Positions 1 through 8,834 of a DNA stretch of 12,848 nt are shown one piece after another. The position numbers and the translations under genes are program-made. Numbering within the stretch: the stretch's first letter is position 1; each line of letters begins with the position of its first letter. This DNA is from AM-1111 sp046302135. GTDB taxonomy: Bacteria > Bacteroidota > Bacteroidia > B-17B0 > Aurantibacillaceae. The notes beneath the pieces are model-generated. The model was not told where the DNA came from, made no database searches, and worked only from the letters and a program-made list of their open reading frames with translations. The DNA is taken from NCBI GenBank assembly GCA_046302135.1, contig JBKCIQ010000007.1, forward strand, positions 1 to 12,848, written 5' to 3'.

Positions 1-60
1 CAATCAGGTGGAAATACCATCGCCGGTGTGGTAAAAACATTATCAGAGCGTCCGGAATAA
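1..60 (+). CDS. rplJ: 50S ribosomal protein L10, C-terminal end (partial)
   Basis: The window opens inside a reading frame that gives 19 residues, starting QSGGNTIAG and ending in SERPE, then a TAA stop at 58-60. L10 binds 23S rRNA and anchors the L7/L12 dimers as the base of the ribosomal stalk. The call rests on two things: position immediately upstream of rplL in the rplJ-rplL-rpoB-rpoC order, and the resemblance of the tail to the C-terminus of Bacteroidota L10, the helical part that carries the L7/L12 dimers. The rest of the gene lies outside the left edge. The fragment is too short to identify on its own sequence alone. Confidence 0.85.
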   Translation, partial: QSGGNTIAGVVKTLSERPE

Positions 61-115
61 AAACAAAAGACAAAAAAATAAAAACAACAATTAATAACAA
101 TTAAATTTTAGACAA
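61..115 (+). promoter_or_regulatory. A-rich leader of rplL without a Shine-Dalgarno sequence
   Basis: The 55 bases between the rplJ stop and the rplL start are almost entirely A and T, with an A-rich run followed by AATTAAATTTTAGACAA just before ATG. No GGAGG-like sequence is present. This is the usual Bacteroidota arrangement, in which initiation depends on an unstructured A-rich leader. I see no convincing -7 TAnnTTTG promoter element here, so rplL is probably translated from the rplJ transcript. Confidence 0.45.
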
Positions 116-496
116 ATGGCAGATTTAAAAGCGTTCGCAGAACAATTAGTGAACTTATCAGTAAAAGAAGTTAATGAACTTGCAAAAATTTTAAAAGACG
201 ACTACGGAATTGAACCAGCTGCTGCTGCAGTTGCAGTTGCAGCCGGAGGTGGAGCTGCAGGTGGTGGAGAAGCTGCTGCTGCTAAAACAGCTTTTGATGT
301 AATTCTTAAGTCCGGTGGTGCTAACAAGTTAGGAGTTGTTAAGATTGTAAAAGATCTTACAGGATTAGGATTGAAAGAAGCAAAAGACCTTGTTGATCAG
401 GCTCCAAAACCTGTAAAAGAAGGAATCAGCAAAGAGGAAGCTGAGTCTATTAAAAAGGCTTTGGCTGAGGCAGGAGCTGATGTAGAGGTAAAATAA
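116..496 (+). CDS. rplL: 50S ribosomal protein L7/L12
   Basis: This 126-residue protein is the acidic stalk protein that recruits and stimulates the translational GTPases (EF-Tu, EF-G, IF2). Residues 1 to about 33 form the helical dimerisation domain that binds L10. Residues about 35 to 57 form the flexible hinge, rich in Ala and Gly. Residues about 58 to 126 form the globular C-terminal domain, with the highly conserved FDVIL, TGLGLKEAKDLV and KALAEAGA stretches, close to the E. coli sequence. The length is normal for the family. ATG at 116 gives the standard N-terminus MADLKAFAEQL. The hinge is encoded by GCT/GCA/GGT repeats, which are simple-sequence DNA but in frame and expected. It lies 55 bases after rplJ and 120 bases before rpoB. 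Confidence 0.98.
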   Translation: MADLKAFAEQLVNLSVKEVNELAKILKDDYGIEPAAAAVAVAAGGGAAGGGEAAAAKTAFDVILKSGGANKLGVVKIVKDLTGLGLKEAKDLVDQAPKPVKEGISKEEAESIKKALAEAGADVEVK

Positions 497-507
497 TTCT
501 ATTGATC

Positions 508-548
508 AAGGGAAACAGGCGCTTATTAACCTGCGTCTGTTTTCCTTT
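508..548 (+). terminator. Hairpin between rplL and rpoB, probable attenuator
   Basis: The left arm AAGGGAAACAGGCGC (508-522) pairs with GCGTCTGTTTTCCTTT (533-548) across a loop of about 10 bases. The pairing includes G-U wobbles and one bulged base. A short T run (546-549, TTTT) overlaps the base of the stem and is followed by CTGAATTTTC. The stem is stable but the T tract is weak, so partial termination fits better than a full stop. In E. coli an attenuator lies in the same rplL-rpoB gap and lowers rpoBC output relative to the stalk proteins; a similar role here is inferred from position. An RNA processing site is the main alternative. Confidence 0.6.
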
Positions 549-616
549 TCTGAATTTTCAGAATTAAAAACATAAGGTTAAGACTTGTTACTAAACAATA
601 TAAATCATCAGACCTG

Positions 617-3600
617 ATGGTAACCAAACAAAAGCAGCAAAGAGTAAATTTCTCTTCTAACAAGTTTCCTGTTGAGTATCCAGATTTCTTAGAAATTCAA
701 ATTAAATCCTTTCAGGATTTTTTTCAATTGGAAACAACCCAGGAAAATCGTATAAACGAAGGATTGTTTAAAGTATTCGCCGAGAACTTTCCTATTTCTG
801 ACGCGCGTAATAATTTCGTATTGGAATTTCTCGACTATTACATCGATCCGCCGCGTTACACTATTGAAGAATGTATCGAAAGAGGTTTAACCTATGGCGT
901 ACCGCTAAAGGCTAAACTCAAATTATATTGTACTGATCCTGAACATGAGGATTTCGAAACCATCATTCAGGATGTTTATTTAGGAACAATTCCTTATATG
1001 ACTCCTAAAGGGTCATTTGTTATTAATGGTGCCGAGCGTGTAATTGTTTCTCAGTTACACCGTTCTCCGGGAGTGTTTTTTGGTCAAAGCAGACATGCTA
1101 ATGGAACCAAATTATATTCTGCACGTGTTATACCTTTCAAAGGTTCATGGATTGAATTCGCTACCGACATTAATAATGTTATGTATGCGTACATCGATCG
1201 TAAAAAGAAATTACCTGTAACCACACTTTTACGTGCTATCGGATTTGATAGTGATAAGAACATTCTTGAGATTTTTGGTCTTGCGGATGAGGTAAAAGTG
1301 AGTAAAGCCGGATTGAAAAAAGTTGTTGGAAGAAGACTTGCGGCCCGTGTGCTTCGTGCATGGATCGAGGACTTTGTTGATGAAGATACTGGTGAAGTTG
1401 TTTCAATAGAAAGGAATGAAGTTCTTATTGAACGTGAAGTTGAATTACTTGACGAGCATATTGATATCATTGTTGATGCAGGAGTAAAAAATATCATTCT
1501 ACATAAGGAAGATGTAAACACTTCTGATTTTGCAATTATCTACAACACCCTTCAGAAGGATACAGCAAATTCTGAAAAAGAAGCAGTAGAACAGATTTAC
1601 AGATTGCTTCGTAACGCAGAGCCACCAGATGAAGAAACAGCAAGAGGTGTTATTGATAAATTATTCTTTTCTGATAAGAGGTATGATTTAGGCGAAGTTG
1701 GTCGCTATCGTATCAATAAAAAATTAGGTTTAAACACTGCAATGGATGTTCGTGTTCTGACCAAAGAAGACATTATTCTTATCATTAAATATCTTATCGA
1801 GTTGATTAACTCTAAGATGGATGTTGATGATATTGATCACTTATCCAACAGAAGGGTAAGAACAGTAGGAGAGCAGTTATATTCTCAGTTTGGTGTAGGT
1901 TTAGCAAGGATGGCTAGAACCATTAGAGAACGTATGAATGTGCGTGATAATGAGGTGTTCACCCCAACAGACCTAATTAATGCTAAAACTCTTTCCTCTG
2001 TAATTAATTCTTTCTTTGGAACGAATCAGTTGAGTCAGTTTATGGATCAAACCAATCCTCTTGCAGAAATTACGCACAAGCGTCGTCTGTCTGCGCTCGG
2101 GCCAGGTGGTTTGAGTCGTGAGCGTGCAGGGTTTGAGGTTCGTGACGTTCACTACACTCATTACGGACGTTTGTGTACGATTGAAACACCTGAAGGTCCT
2201 AACATCGGGTTGATTTCTTCTTTATGTGTATACGCAAAAGTTAATAAGCTCGGCTTCATTGAAACTCCATACAGAAATGTACATAATGGAAGAGTAGATG
2301 TAAATAAAGAAGTTCTTTATCTAACAGCTGAAGAGGAAGATCAAAAAACTATTGCTCAAGCTAATGAACCTTTGGATAACAAAGGAACTTTTTTGAGTAC
2401 GAAAGTCAAATCAAGGTTTGAGGGAGATTTCCCAGTAGTGGAACCAGAAAAGGTGTCATTAATGGATATTGCACCAAATCAAATTGCATCCATAGCAGCA
2501 TCATTAATTCCATTCTTAGAACACGATGACGCTAACCGTGCATTAATGGGGTCTAACATGCAACGTCAAGCTGTTCCATTGATGCGACCTGAATCGCCAA
2601 TTGTCGGTACTGGTATAGAAGCACGTGTTGCTCAGGATAGCCGTGTATTGATTAATGCTGAGGGTGACGGAATTGTTGAATACGTTGATTCAACCGAAAT
2701 TGTAATTAGATACAACCGCGACGCAGAAGCTCAATTGGTAAGTTTTGAAGGAGATGTAAAATCTTATAAGCTTACAAAGTTCAAAAAGACAAATCAAAAT
2801 ACTTGCATGAACTTACGTCCTATTGTTCAAAAAGGAGATAAGGTTGAAAAAGGACAAGTTCTTTGTGAAGGTTATGCAACTCAAAAGGGTGAGCTTGGTC
2901 TTGGAAGGAATTTAAAAGTAGCATTCATGCCTTGGAAAGGTTACAACTTTGAAGATGCAATTGTTATAAATGAAAGAATTATTCGTGAAGACATTTTTAC
3001 CTCAATTCATATAGATGAATATACTCTTGAGGTAAGAGATACCAAGCGTGGACTTGAGGAATTAACCCCAGATATTCCAAACGTTTCTGAAGAAGCTACA
3101 AAAGATTTAGATGACAATGGAATTATCAGGGTAGGAGCAGAGGTTAAAGAAGGTGATATTCTTATCGGTAAGATCACTCCTAAAGGAGAAACTGACCCAT
3201 CACCTGAAGAAAAGTTGTTAAGAGCTATATTCGGTGATAAGGCTGGAGATGTAAAAGATGCATCATTAAAGGTTCCACCTTCATTAAAAGGTGTAATAAT
3301 AGACAAGAAACTGTTCTCAAGAGCAATTAAAGATAAGAAGGCAAAATTGGAAGAAAAACCAATGCTTGACAGACTCGATCGTGATCATGAAAACAACATG
3401 TCTGCCCTTAAAACTCAACTTGTTGACAAGCTTTATTCTATTGTTAATGGAAGAACTTCTCAAGGCGTATTCAACAGTCTTAAAGAAGAAATTGTTCCAA
3501 GAGGAACAAAGTTCAACCAAAAGATGTTAGAGAAGATTGATTACACAGAAATCAATCCTGAAAACTGGACATCTGACAAGGAAAAAAATGATCAAATAAA

Positions 3601-4426
3601 AATGTTGTTGCACAATTACAACATTAAATACAATGATATCCTTGTTCGTTACAAGCTTGAAAAATTCCAAATAACTGTAGGTGATGAACTGATGTCAGGA
3701 ATTGTTCAATTGGCTAAAGTTTACATTGCGCAAAAACGTAAGCTTAAAGTTGGAGATAAAATGGCCGGTCGTCACGGTAACAAAGGTATTGTTGCAAAGA
3801 TTGTTAAAGAAGAAGACATGCCTTACCTTGAAGATGGAACACCGGTAGACATAGTATTGAATCCATTGGGTGTACCTTCACGTATGAACATTGGTCAGAT
3901 TTATGAAACAGTTCTCGGATGGGCGGGACAGAAATTGGGAATTAAATTTTCAACGCCAATCTTTGACGGTGCATCAGTTGCTGATTTGGACGAGTGGTGT
4001 AACAAGGCAGGGGTTCCTCAATATGGTAAGACTTATTTATATGATGGAGGAACAGGTGAAAGGTTTGATCAGCCTGCAACTGTTGGTATAATTTATATGA
4101 TGAAGTTAGGCCATATGGTTGATGACAAAATGCACGCACGTTCAATAGGGCCATATTCACTAATTACCCAACAGCCTTTGGGCGGTAAAGCTCAGTTTGG
4201 TGGACAGCGTTTTGGTGAGATGGAGGTATGGGCACTTGAAGCATTTGGAGCATCCAACATTCTACAGGAGATGTTGACCATTAAGTCAGATGATGTGAGC
4301 GGAAGAGCAAAAGCATATGAGTCTATTGTAAAAGGTGATAATCTTCCAGCTGCAGGTATACCTGAATCTTTCAATGTATTACTGCATGAACTAAGGGGAT
4401 TGGCACTTGATGTAACCATGGATTAA
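617..4426 (+). CDS. rpoB: DNA-directed RNA polymerase subunit beta
   Basis: At 1269 residues this is the beta subunit of the core RNA polymerase, of normal Bacteroidota length and shorter than E. coli's 1342. The rifampicin pocket is at about 470-535, with QLSQFMDQ (D477), ITHKRR (H487) and S492, matching E. coli D516, H526 and S531, so common high-level rifampicin resistance changes are absent. ETPEGPNIGLI follows from 523. Catalytic-centre residues include E779-D780 in NFEDA and K1048 and K1056 in GDKMAGRHGNKG. A charged helical segment at about 900-1018 lies where E. coli has insertion SI2. The C-terminus has GGKAQFGGQRFGEMEVWALEA and SFNVLLHEL, which contact beta prime. ATG at 617 gives the expected N-terminus leading into YPDFLEIQIKSFQDFF. 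The unusual Thr521 is reported as a finding. rpoC follows after 34 bases. Confidence 0.99.
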   Translation: MVTKQKQQRVNFSSNKFPVEYPDFLEIQIKSFQDFFQLETTQENRINEGLFKVFAENFPISDARNNFVLEFLDYYIDPPRYTIEECIERGLTYGVPLKAKLKLYCTDPEHEDFETIIQDVYLGTIPYMTPKGSFVINGAERVIVSQLHRSPGVFFGQSRHANGTKLYSARVIPFKGSWIEFATDINNVMYAYIDRKKKLPVTTLLRAIGFDSDKNILEIFGLADEVKVSKAGLKKVVGRRLAARVLRAWIEDFVDEDTGEVVSIERNEVLIEREVELLDEHIDIIVDAGVKNIILHKEDVNTSDFAIIYNTLQKDTANSEKEAVEQIYRLLRNAEPPDEETARGVIDKLFFSDKRYDLGEVGRYRINKKLGLNTAMDVRVLTKEDIILIIKYLIELINSKMDVDDIDHLSNRRVRTVGEQLYSQFGVGLARMARTIRERMNVRDNEVFTPTDLINAKTLSSVINSFFGTNQLSQFMDQTNPLAEITHKRRLSALGPGGLSRERAGFEVRDVHYTHYGRLCTIETPEGPNIGLISSLCVYAKVNKLGFIETPYRNVHNGRVDVNKEVLYLTAEEEDQKTIAQANEPLDNKGTFLSTKVKSRFEGDFPVVEPEKVSLMDIAPNQIASIAASLIPFLEHDDANRALMGSNMQRQAVPLMRPESPIVGTGIEARVAQDSRVLINAEGDGIVEYVDSTEIVIRYNRDAEAQLVSFEGDVKSYKLTKFKKTNQNTCMNLRPIVQKGDKVEKGQVLCEGYATQKGELGLGRNLKVAFMPWKGYNFEDAIVINERIIREDIFTSIHIDEYTLEVRDTKRGLEELTPDIPNVSEEATKDLDDNGIIRVGAEVKEGDILIGKITPKGETDPSPEEKLLRAIFGDKAGDVKDASLKVPPSLKGVIIDKKLFSRAIKDKKAKLEEKPMLDRLDRDHENNMSALKTQLVDKLYSIVNGRTSQGVFNSLKEEIVPRGTKFNQKMLEKIDYTEINPENWTSDKEKNDQIKMLLHNYNIKYNDILVRYKLEKFQITVGDELMSGIVQLAKVYIAQKRKLKVGDKMAGRHGNKGIVAKIVKEEDMPYLEDGTPVDIVLNPLGVPSRMNIGQIYETVLGWAGQKLGIKFSTPIFDGASVADLDEWCNKAGVPQYGKTYLYDGGTGERFDQPATVGIIYMMKLGHMVDDKMHARSIGPYSLITQQPLGGKAQFGGQRFGEMEVWALEAFGASNILQEMLTIKSDDVSGRAKAYESIVKGDNLPAAGIPESFNVLLHELRGLALDVTMD

Positions 4427-4460
4427 TTGATCAAATAATTAAAGCTTAAAAAATATAAAA

Positions 4461-7400
4461 ATGGCTTTCAGAAAAGACACAAAATTAAAATCAAACTTCT
4501 CGAAGATTACCATAAGTTTAGCTTCCCCTGAAGCTATTCTTGGTCGTTCAAGCGGTGAAGTACTTAAGCCTGAAACAATAAATTACAGAACTTATAAGCC
4601 TGAACGTGACGGATTATTCTGTGAAAGAATTTTCGGACCTGTTAAGGATTACGAGTGTCACTGTGGTAAATACAAGCGCATTCGTTACAAGGGAATTATT
4701 TGTGACCGTTGCGGTGTTGAGGTTACGGAGAAAAAGGTACGTCGTGAAAAAATGGGACACATTAATTTGGTTGTTCCTGTGGCACATATATGGTATTTCA
4801 GATCACTTCCAAACAAAATTGGATATCTTTTAGGACTTCCAACAAAGAAGCTTGATATGATTATCTATTACGAACGTTACGTAGTTATTCAGGCTGGAAT
4901 TTTGGAAAGTGAAGGGGTAAGTTATATGGACTTTTTAACCGAGGAGGAATATCTAGATAAACTTGAAAAGCTTCCAAAAGAAAATCAGTTTCTAGATGAT
5001 ACTGATCCTAACAAGTTCATTGCAAAGATGGGTGCAGAGGCACTTTGGGAACTTTTGAAGCGTCTTAAACTCAATGATCTTTCTCATGATTTAAGACATA
5101 AAGCTAATAACGAAACTTCTCAACAGAGAAAAAATGAAGCGTTGAAACGTCTACAGGTTATCGAGGCTTTCAGGCACGCTAATGGACATATTGAAAATCG
5201 ACCTGAATGGATGATTATAAAGGTAGTTCCGGTAATACCACCTGAATTGCGTCCATTGGTTCCATTGGATGGAGGACGTTTTGCTACATCGGATTTGAAC
5301 GATCTTTACAGAAGGGTTATTATCCGTAATAATCGTTTGAAGCGATTGATTGAAATTAAAGCTCCAGACGTAATATTACGTAATGAAAAGCGTATGTTAC
5401 AGGAAGCCGTTGATTCATTGTTTGATAACTCAAGAAAGTCAAATGCTGTAAAAACTGAATCAAATAGAGCACTTAAATCACTTTCGGATTCATTAAAAGG
5501 AAAGCAAGGGCGATTCCGTCAAAACTTATTGGGTAAGCGTGTTGATTATTCTGCACGTTCCGTAATTGTTGTTGGGCCGGAGATGAAATTGCATGAGTGC
5601 GGATTGCCTAAAGAAATGGCGGCAGAATTATTTAAGCCATTTATTATCCGTAAGATGTTAGAAAGAGGTATTGTTAAAACCGTAAAATCTGCAAAGAAAA
5701 TTGTTGACCGTAAGGAGCCAATTGTTTGGGATATTCTTGAAAATGTATTAAAAGGACATCCGGTTCTTCTAAATCGTGCTCCAACACTTCACCGTTTAGG
5801 TATTCAGGCATTTCAGCCAAAGCTTATAGAAGGTAAAGCTATTCAGTTGCATCCATTGGTTTGTACTGCGTTTAATGCCGATTTTGACGGTGACCAGATG
5901 GCGGTACACGTTCCACTAGGTAACGCTGCGGTATTAGAAGCGCAACTATTGATGCTCTCATCACATAACATCTTAAATCCATCCAATGGTGCTCCAGTGG
6001 CAGTTCCTTCTCAGGATATGGTACTTGGATTGTATTATTTAACCAAAGGAAAACGTAATCTTCCGAATGATACTGTAAGAGGAGAGGGTATGAAGTTTTA
6101 CTCTGCAGAAGAACTTGTTATCGCATACAATGAGAAAAAAGTTGATTTGCATGCAATGATTAAAGTTCGTGTAGAAAATGCATTGGAAAATGATCATTTG
6201 GTCGTAAAAACGATTGATACAACGGTTGGAAGAGTTATTTTTAATACTGTAGTTCCTAAGGAAGTTGGGTACATCAATGAATTATTAACCAAAAAATCTC
6301 TTAGAGATATCATTGGTAAAGTATTGAAGAAAGTTGGAATGGCTAGGGCCGCACATTTCCTTGATGATATCAAAGATTTAGGTTTCAAGACAGCATTCCG
6401 TGGTGGATTATCATTCAACCTTGGAGATATTCAGATACCTGAAGAAAAAATTAAGATTATTAAAGATGCACACGCTCAGGTAGATGAAGTAATGGGTAAT
6501 TACAACATGGGATTCATCACAAACAATGAGCGTTACAATCAGATCATTGATATTTGGACACACACTAATTCTAAAGTAACAAAGCAGGTTTTAGATAAAC
6601 TAAGCAGTGATAGACAAGGATTTAACCCTGTTTATATGATGTTGGATTCAGGTGCAAGGGGATCAAAAGAACAGATTAAGCAGCTAAGCGGTATGAGGGG
6701 TCTTATGGCTAAACCACAGAAAGCTGGCTCAACAGGATCTGAGATTATCGAAAACCCTGTATTGAGTAACTTCCGAGAGGGATTATCAATATTGGAATAC
6801 TTTATTTCAACTCACGGTGCTCCTAAAGGTCTTGCCGATACAGCTCTTAAAACTGCTGATGCAGGTTATCTTACACGCCGCTTGGTTGACGTTGCACAGG
6901 ATGTCATCATAAATGAAGAAGATTGCGGAACTCTTCGTGGATTAGTTGCTACCGCATTGAAAAATAATGATGAGGTTGTTGAGTCTTTGTACGATCGTAT
7001 TCTGGGTAGAGTTTGTCTGAATGATTTATATCATCCTACAACCGGAGAATTGATTTGTGAAGCCGGCGTTGAAATAACCGAATCAATTGCTGATAGAATA
7101 AATGAATCTCCTATTGAACAAGTTGAAATTCGTTCCGTTCTTACTTGTGAATCAAAGATGGGAGTTTGCGCTAAGTGTTATGGAAGGAACCTTGCAAACG
7201 GAAGAGTTGTTCAGATAGGTGAGGCAGTTGGGGTAATCGCGGCACAGTCAATTGGAGAGCCTGGTACTCAGTTAACACTTCGAACATTCCACGTTGGTGG
7301 TACAGCTTCCAATATCGCTGTTTCTTCACGTCTTGAGGCAAAATATGATGGTATTGTTGAAATTGATGAATTAAGAACAGTGGAGAGGCCTAACCTTGAA

Positions 7401-8759
7401 GGCAAAAAGGTTAACGTTGTAATAGGACGTTCGACCGAAATAAGAATTATCGATCAGAATACAGGAATAACTCTAACTACAGGTAATATACCTTATGGTT
7501 CTCACTTACATGTTATGCCTGGTGTAAAAGTTAAGAAGGGTGAATTAATTTGTGATTGGGATCCATATAACGCAGTAATCGTTTCAGAATTTGGTGGTAA
7601 GGTTGAATACGAACACATTGAAGAAGGTGTTACGTATCGTGAAGAAACAGATGAACAAACAGGATTCCGTGAAAAGGTAATCATTGAGAGTCGTGATAAA
7701 ACGAAGAACCCAATGATTAAAATTGTGAGCAAAGGAAAAGAGGTATTGAAAAATTACAACATACCTGTTAATGCTCACGTAGTGGTTAATGAAGATGATA
7801 AGATTGAGCCGGGTCAGATCTTGGTAAAGATACCGCGTGTAACCGGTAAAACCGGAGATATTACCGGAGGTCTTCCACGTGTAACAGAATTGTTCGAAGC
7901 ACGTAATCCAAGTAATCCTGCAACCGTTTCTGAAATTGATGGAATTGTTTCTTTCGGAAAAGTTAAGCGTGGTAATCGCGAGGTAATTGTAGAAGCTAAA
8001 ACTAAAGAGAGAAAGACTTACTTGGTTCCACTTTCAAAGCATATCCTTGTTCAGGAAAATGACTTTGTGCGCGCAGGGGATCAGTTATCAGATGGTGCAA
8101 TTGCTCCAGGCGACATATTAGCAATCAAAGGACCTACTGCCGTTCAAGAGTATCTTGTAAATGAAATTCAGGAAGTATACCGTTTGCAAGGCCAAAAACT
8201 TAACGATAAGCATTTCGAAACAATTGTAAGGCAGATGATGAGAAAAGTTGAGATAGAAGATTCAGGTGATACTATTTTCTTGGAGAATCAACTTGTAAAT
8301 AAGATTGAGTTTATGAGAGAAAACGATTCTCTTTTCGGGATGAAATATGTTATAGATGCTGGCGATGCAACTGAGGTTCAACGCGGTCAAATAATATCTG
8401 CAAGAAAACTTCGTGACATTAATTCAAATTTAAAACGTAAGGATAAAAAGTTGGTAGAGAGTCGAGATGCGGTTCCTGCAACAGCTAATCCTGTTCTTCA
8501 GGGTATTACAAAAGCTTCATTACAGACAAGCAGTTGGATCTCTGCAGCTTCATTCCAGGAGACAACAAAAGTGCTTAATGAGGCGGCTGTTAATGGTAAA
8601 GTAGACACATTGCTTGGGCTGAAGGAAAACGTAATTGTTGGTCATTTGATTCCAGCAGGTACCGGAATGAGACAATATGAGAAGCTTGTTGTTGGTTCTA
8701 TGGAAGAATATGAACAGTTAATGGCCTCTAAAGAGGAAGTTTCAGAGGAGCAAGATTAA
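4461..8759 (+). CDS. rpoC: DNA-directed RNA polymerase subunit beta prime
   Basis: This 1432-residue protein is the catalytic subunit of RNA polymerase. In order it shows the N-terminal zinc ribbon (C66, C68, C81, C84), the active-site loop NADFDGDQ with Mg-binding D474, D476 and D478, the bridge helix around 775-810, the second zinc site (C822, C896, C903, C906), and the trigger loop with R941 and H944. A segment of about 180 residues (about 948-1130) then precedes ITGGLPRVTELFEA; its place, size and recognisable similarity match E. coli insertion SI3. A small insertion, QKAGSTGS at 753-760, lies just before the bridge helix and seems typical of the phylum. Residue 788 is Pro where Arg is expected (see findings). 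The leader is A-rich with no Shine-Dalgarno sequence. A strong terminator follows the stop. Confidence 0.99.
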   Translation: MAFRKDTKLKSNFSKITISLASPEAILGRSSGEVLKPETINYRTYKPERDGLFCERIFGPVKDYECHCGKYKRIRYKGIICDRCGVEVTEKKVRREKMGHINLVVPVAHIWYFRSLPNKIGYLLGLPTKKLDMIIYYERYVVIQAGILESEGVSYMDFLTEEEYLDKLEKLPKENQFLDDTDPNKFIAKMGAEALWELLKRLKLNDLSHDLRHKANNETSQQRKNEALKRLQVIEAFRHANGHIENRPEWMIIKVVPVIPPELRPLVPLDGGRFATSDLNDLYRRVIIRNNRLKRLIEIKAPDVILRNEKRMLQEAVDSLFDNSRKSNAVKTESNRALKSLSDSLKGKQGRFRQNLLGKRVDYSARSVIVVGPEMKLHECGLPKEMAAELFKPFIIRKMLERGIVKTVKSAKKIVDRKEPIVWDILENVLKGHPVLLNRAPTLHRLGIQAFQPKLIEGKAIQLHPLVCTAFNADFDGDQMAVHVPLGNAAVLEAQLLMLSSHNILNPSNGAPVAVPSQDMVLGLYYLTKGKRNLPNDTVRGEGMKFYSAEELVIAYNEKKVDLHAMIKVRVENALENDHLVVKTIDTTVGRVIFNTVVPKEVGYINELLTKKSLRDIIGKVLKKVGMARAAHFLDDIKDLGFKTAFRGGLSFNLGDIQIPEEKIKIIKDAHAQVDEVMGNYNMGFITNNERYNQIIDIWTHTNSKVTKQVLDKLSSDRQGFNPVYMMLDSGARGSKEQIKQLSGMRGLMAKPQKAGSTGSEIIENPVLSNFREGLSILEYFISTHGAPKGLADTALKTADAGYLTRRLVDVAQDVIINEEDCGTLRGLVATALKNNDEVVESLYDRILGRVCLNDLYHPTTGELICEAGVEITESIADRINESPIEQVEIRSVLTCESKMGVCAKCYGRNLANGRVVQIGEAVGVIAAQSIGEPGTQLTLRTFHVGGTASNIAVSSRLEAKYDGIVEIDELRTVERPNLEGKKVNVVIGRSTEIRIIDQNTGITLTTGNIPYGSHLHVMPGVKVKKGELICDWDPYNAVIVSEFGGKVEYEHIEEGVTYREETDEQTGFREKVIIESRDKTKNPMIKIVSKGKEVLKNYNIPVNAHVVVNEDDKIEPGQILVKIPRVTGKTGDITGGLPRVTELFEARNPSNPATVSEIDGIVSFGKVKRGNREVIVEAKTKERKTYLVPLSKHILVQENDFVRAGDQLSDGAIAPGDILAIKGPTAVQEYLVNEIQEVYRLQGQKLNDKHFETIVRQMMRKVEIEDSGDTIFLENQLVNKIEFMRENDSLFGMKYVIDAGDATEVQRGQIISARKLRDINSNLKRKDKKLVESRDAVPATANPVLQGITKASLQTSSWISAASFQETTKVLNEAAVNGKVDTLLGLKENVIVGHLIPAGTGMRQYEKLVVGSMEEYEQLMASKEEVSEEQD

Positions 8760-8808
8760 ATTATTAATTATATTTATTACCTCATTTAGATTTTTTTTAT
8801 CGAAATTT

Positions 8809-8834
8809 AAACCCGGAATTATCCGGGTTTTTTT
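8809..8834 (+). terminator. Intrinsic terminator of the rpl-rpo operon
   Basis: AAACCCGGA (8809-8817), a four-base loop ATTA and TCCGGGTTT (8822-8830) form a perfect 9-bp stem with a GC-rich core, followed by T's to give a run of seven (8828-8834). It lies 49 bases after the rpoC stop, where the long operon should end. The last T is immediately followed by the ATG of the next gene at 8835, so the same element also forms the entire immediate upstream region of that gene. Confidence 0.9.

Noticed and set aside
218..283. GCT/GCA/GGT-rich repeat tract in rplL as a microsatellite or phase-variable repeat
   Set aside because: It encodes the normal Ala/Gly hinge of L7/L12 and the codon pattern is imperfect, so slippage switching is unlikely.
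1084..4419. Open frames on the minus strand antisense to rpoB (for example 1084-1521, 3007-3306 and 4192-4419)
   Set aside because: They lie fully inside a confidently identified gene, encode low-complexity Ser/Thr/Ile-rich sequence with no recognisable motifs, and arise as mirror frames of rpoB codons.
502..4434. Palindrome TTGATCAA just after both the rplL stop (502-509) and the rpoB stop (4427-4434), as a shared regulatory site
   Set aside because: A third copy lies inside ftsK (10395-10402), and an 8-base AT-rich palindrome is expected by chance about this often in a window of this size.
6194..7778. Minus-strand open frames within rpoC
   Set aside because: Same reason: entirely contained in rpoC, with no family resemblance and no plausible initiation region.
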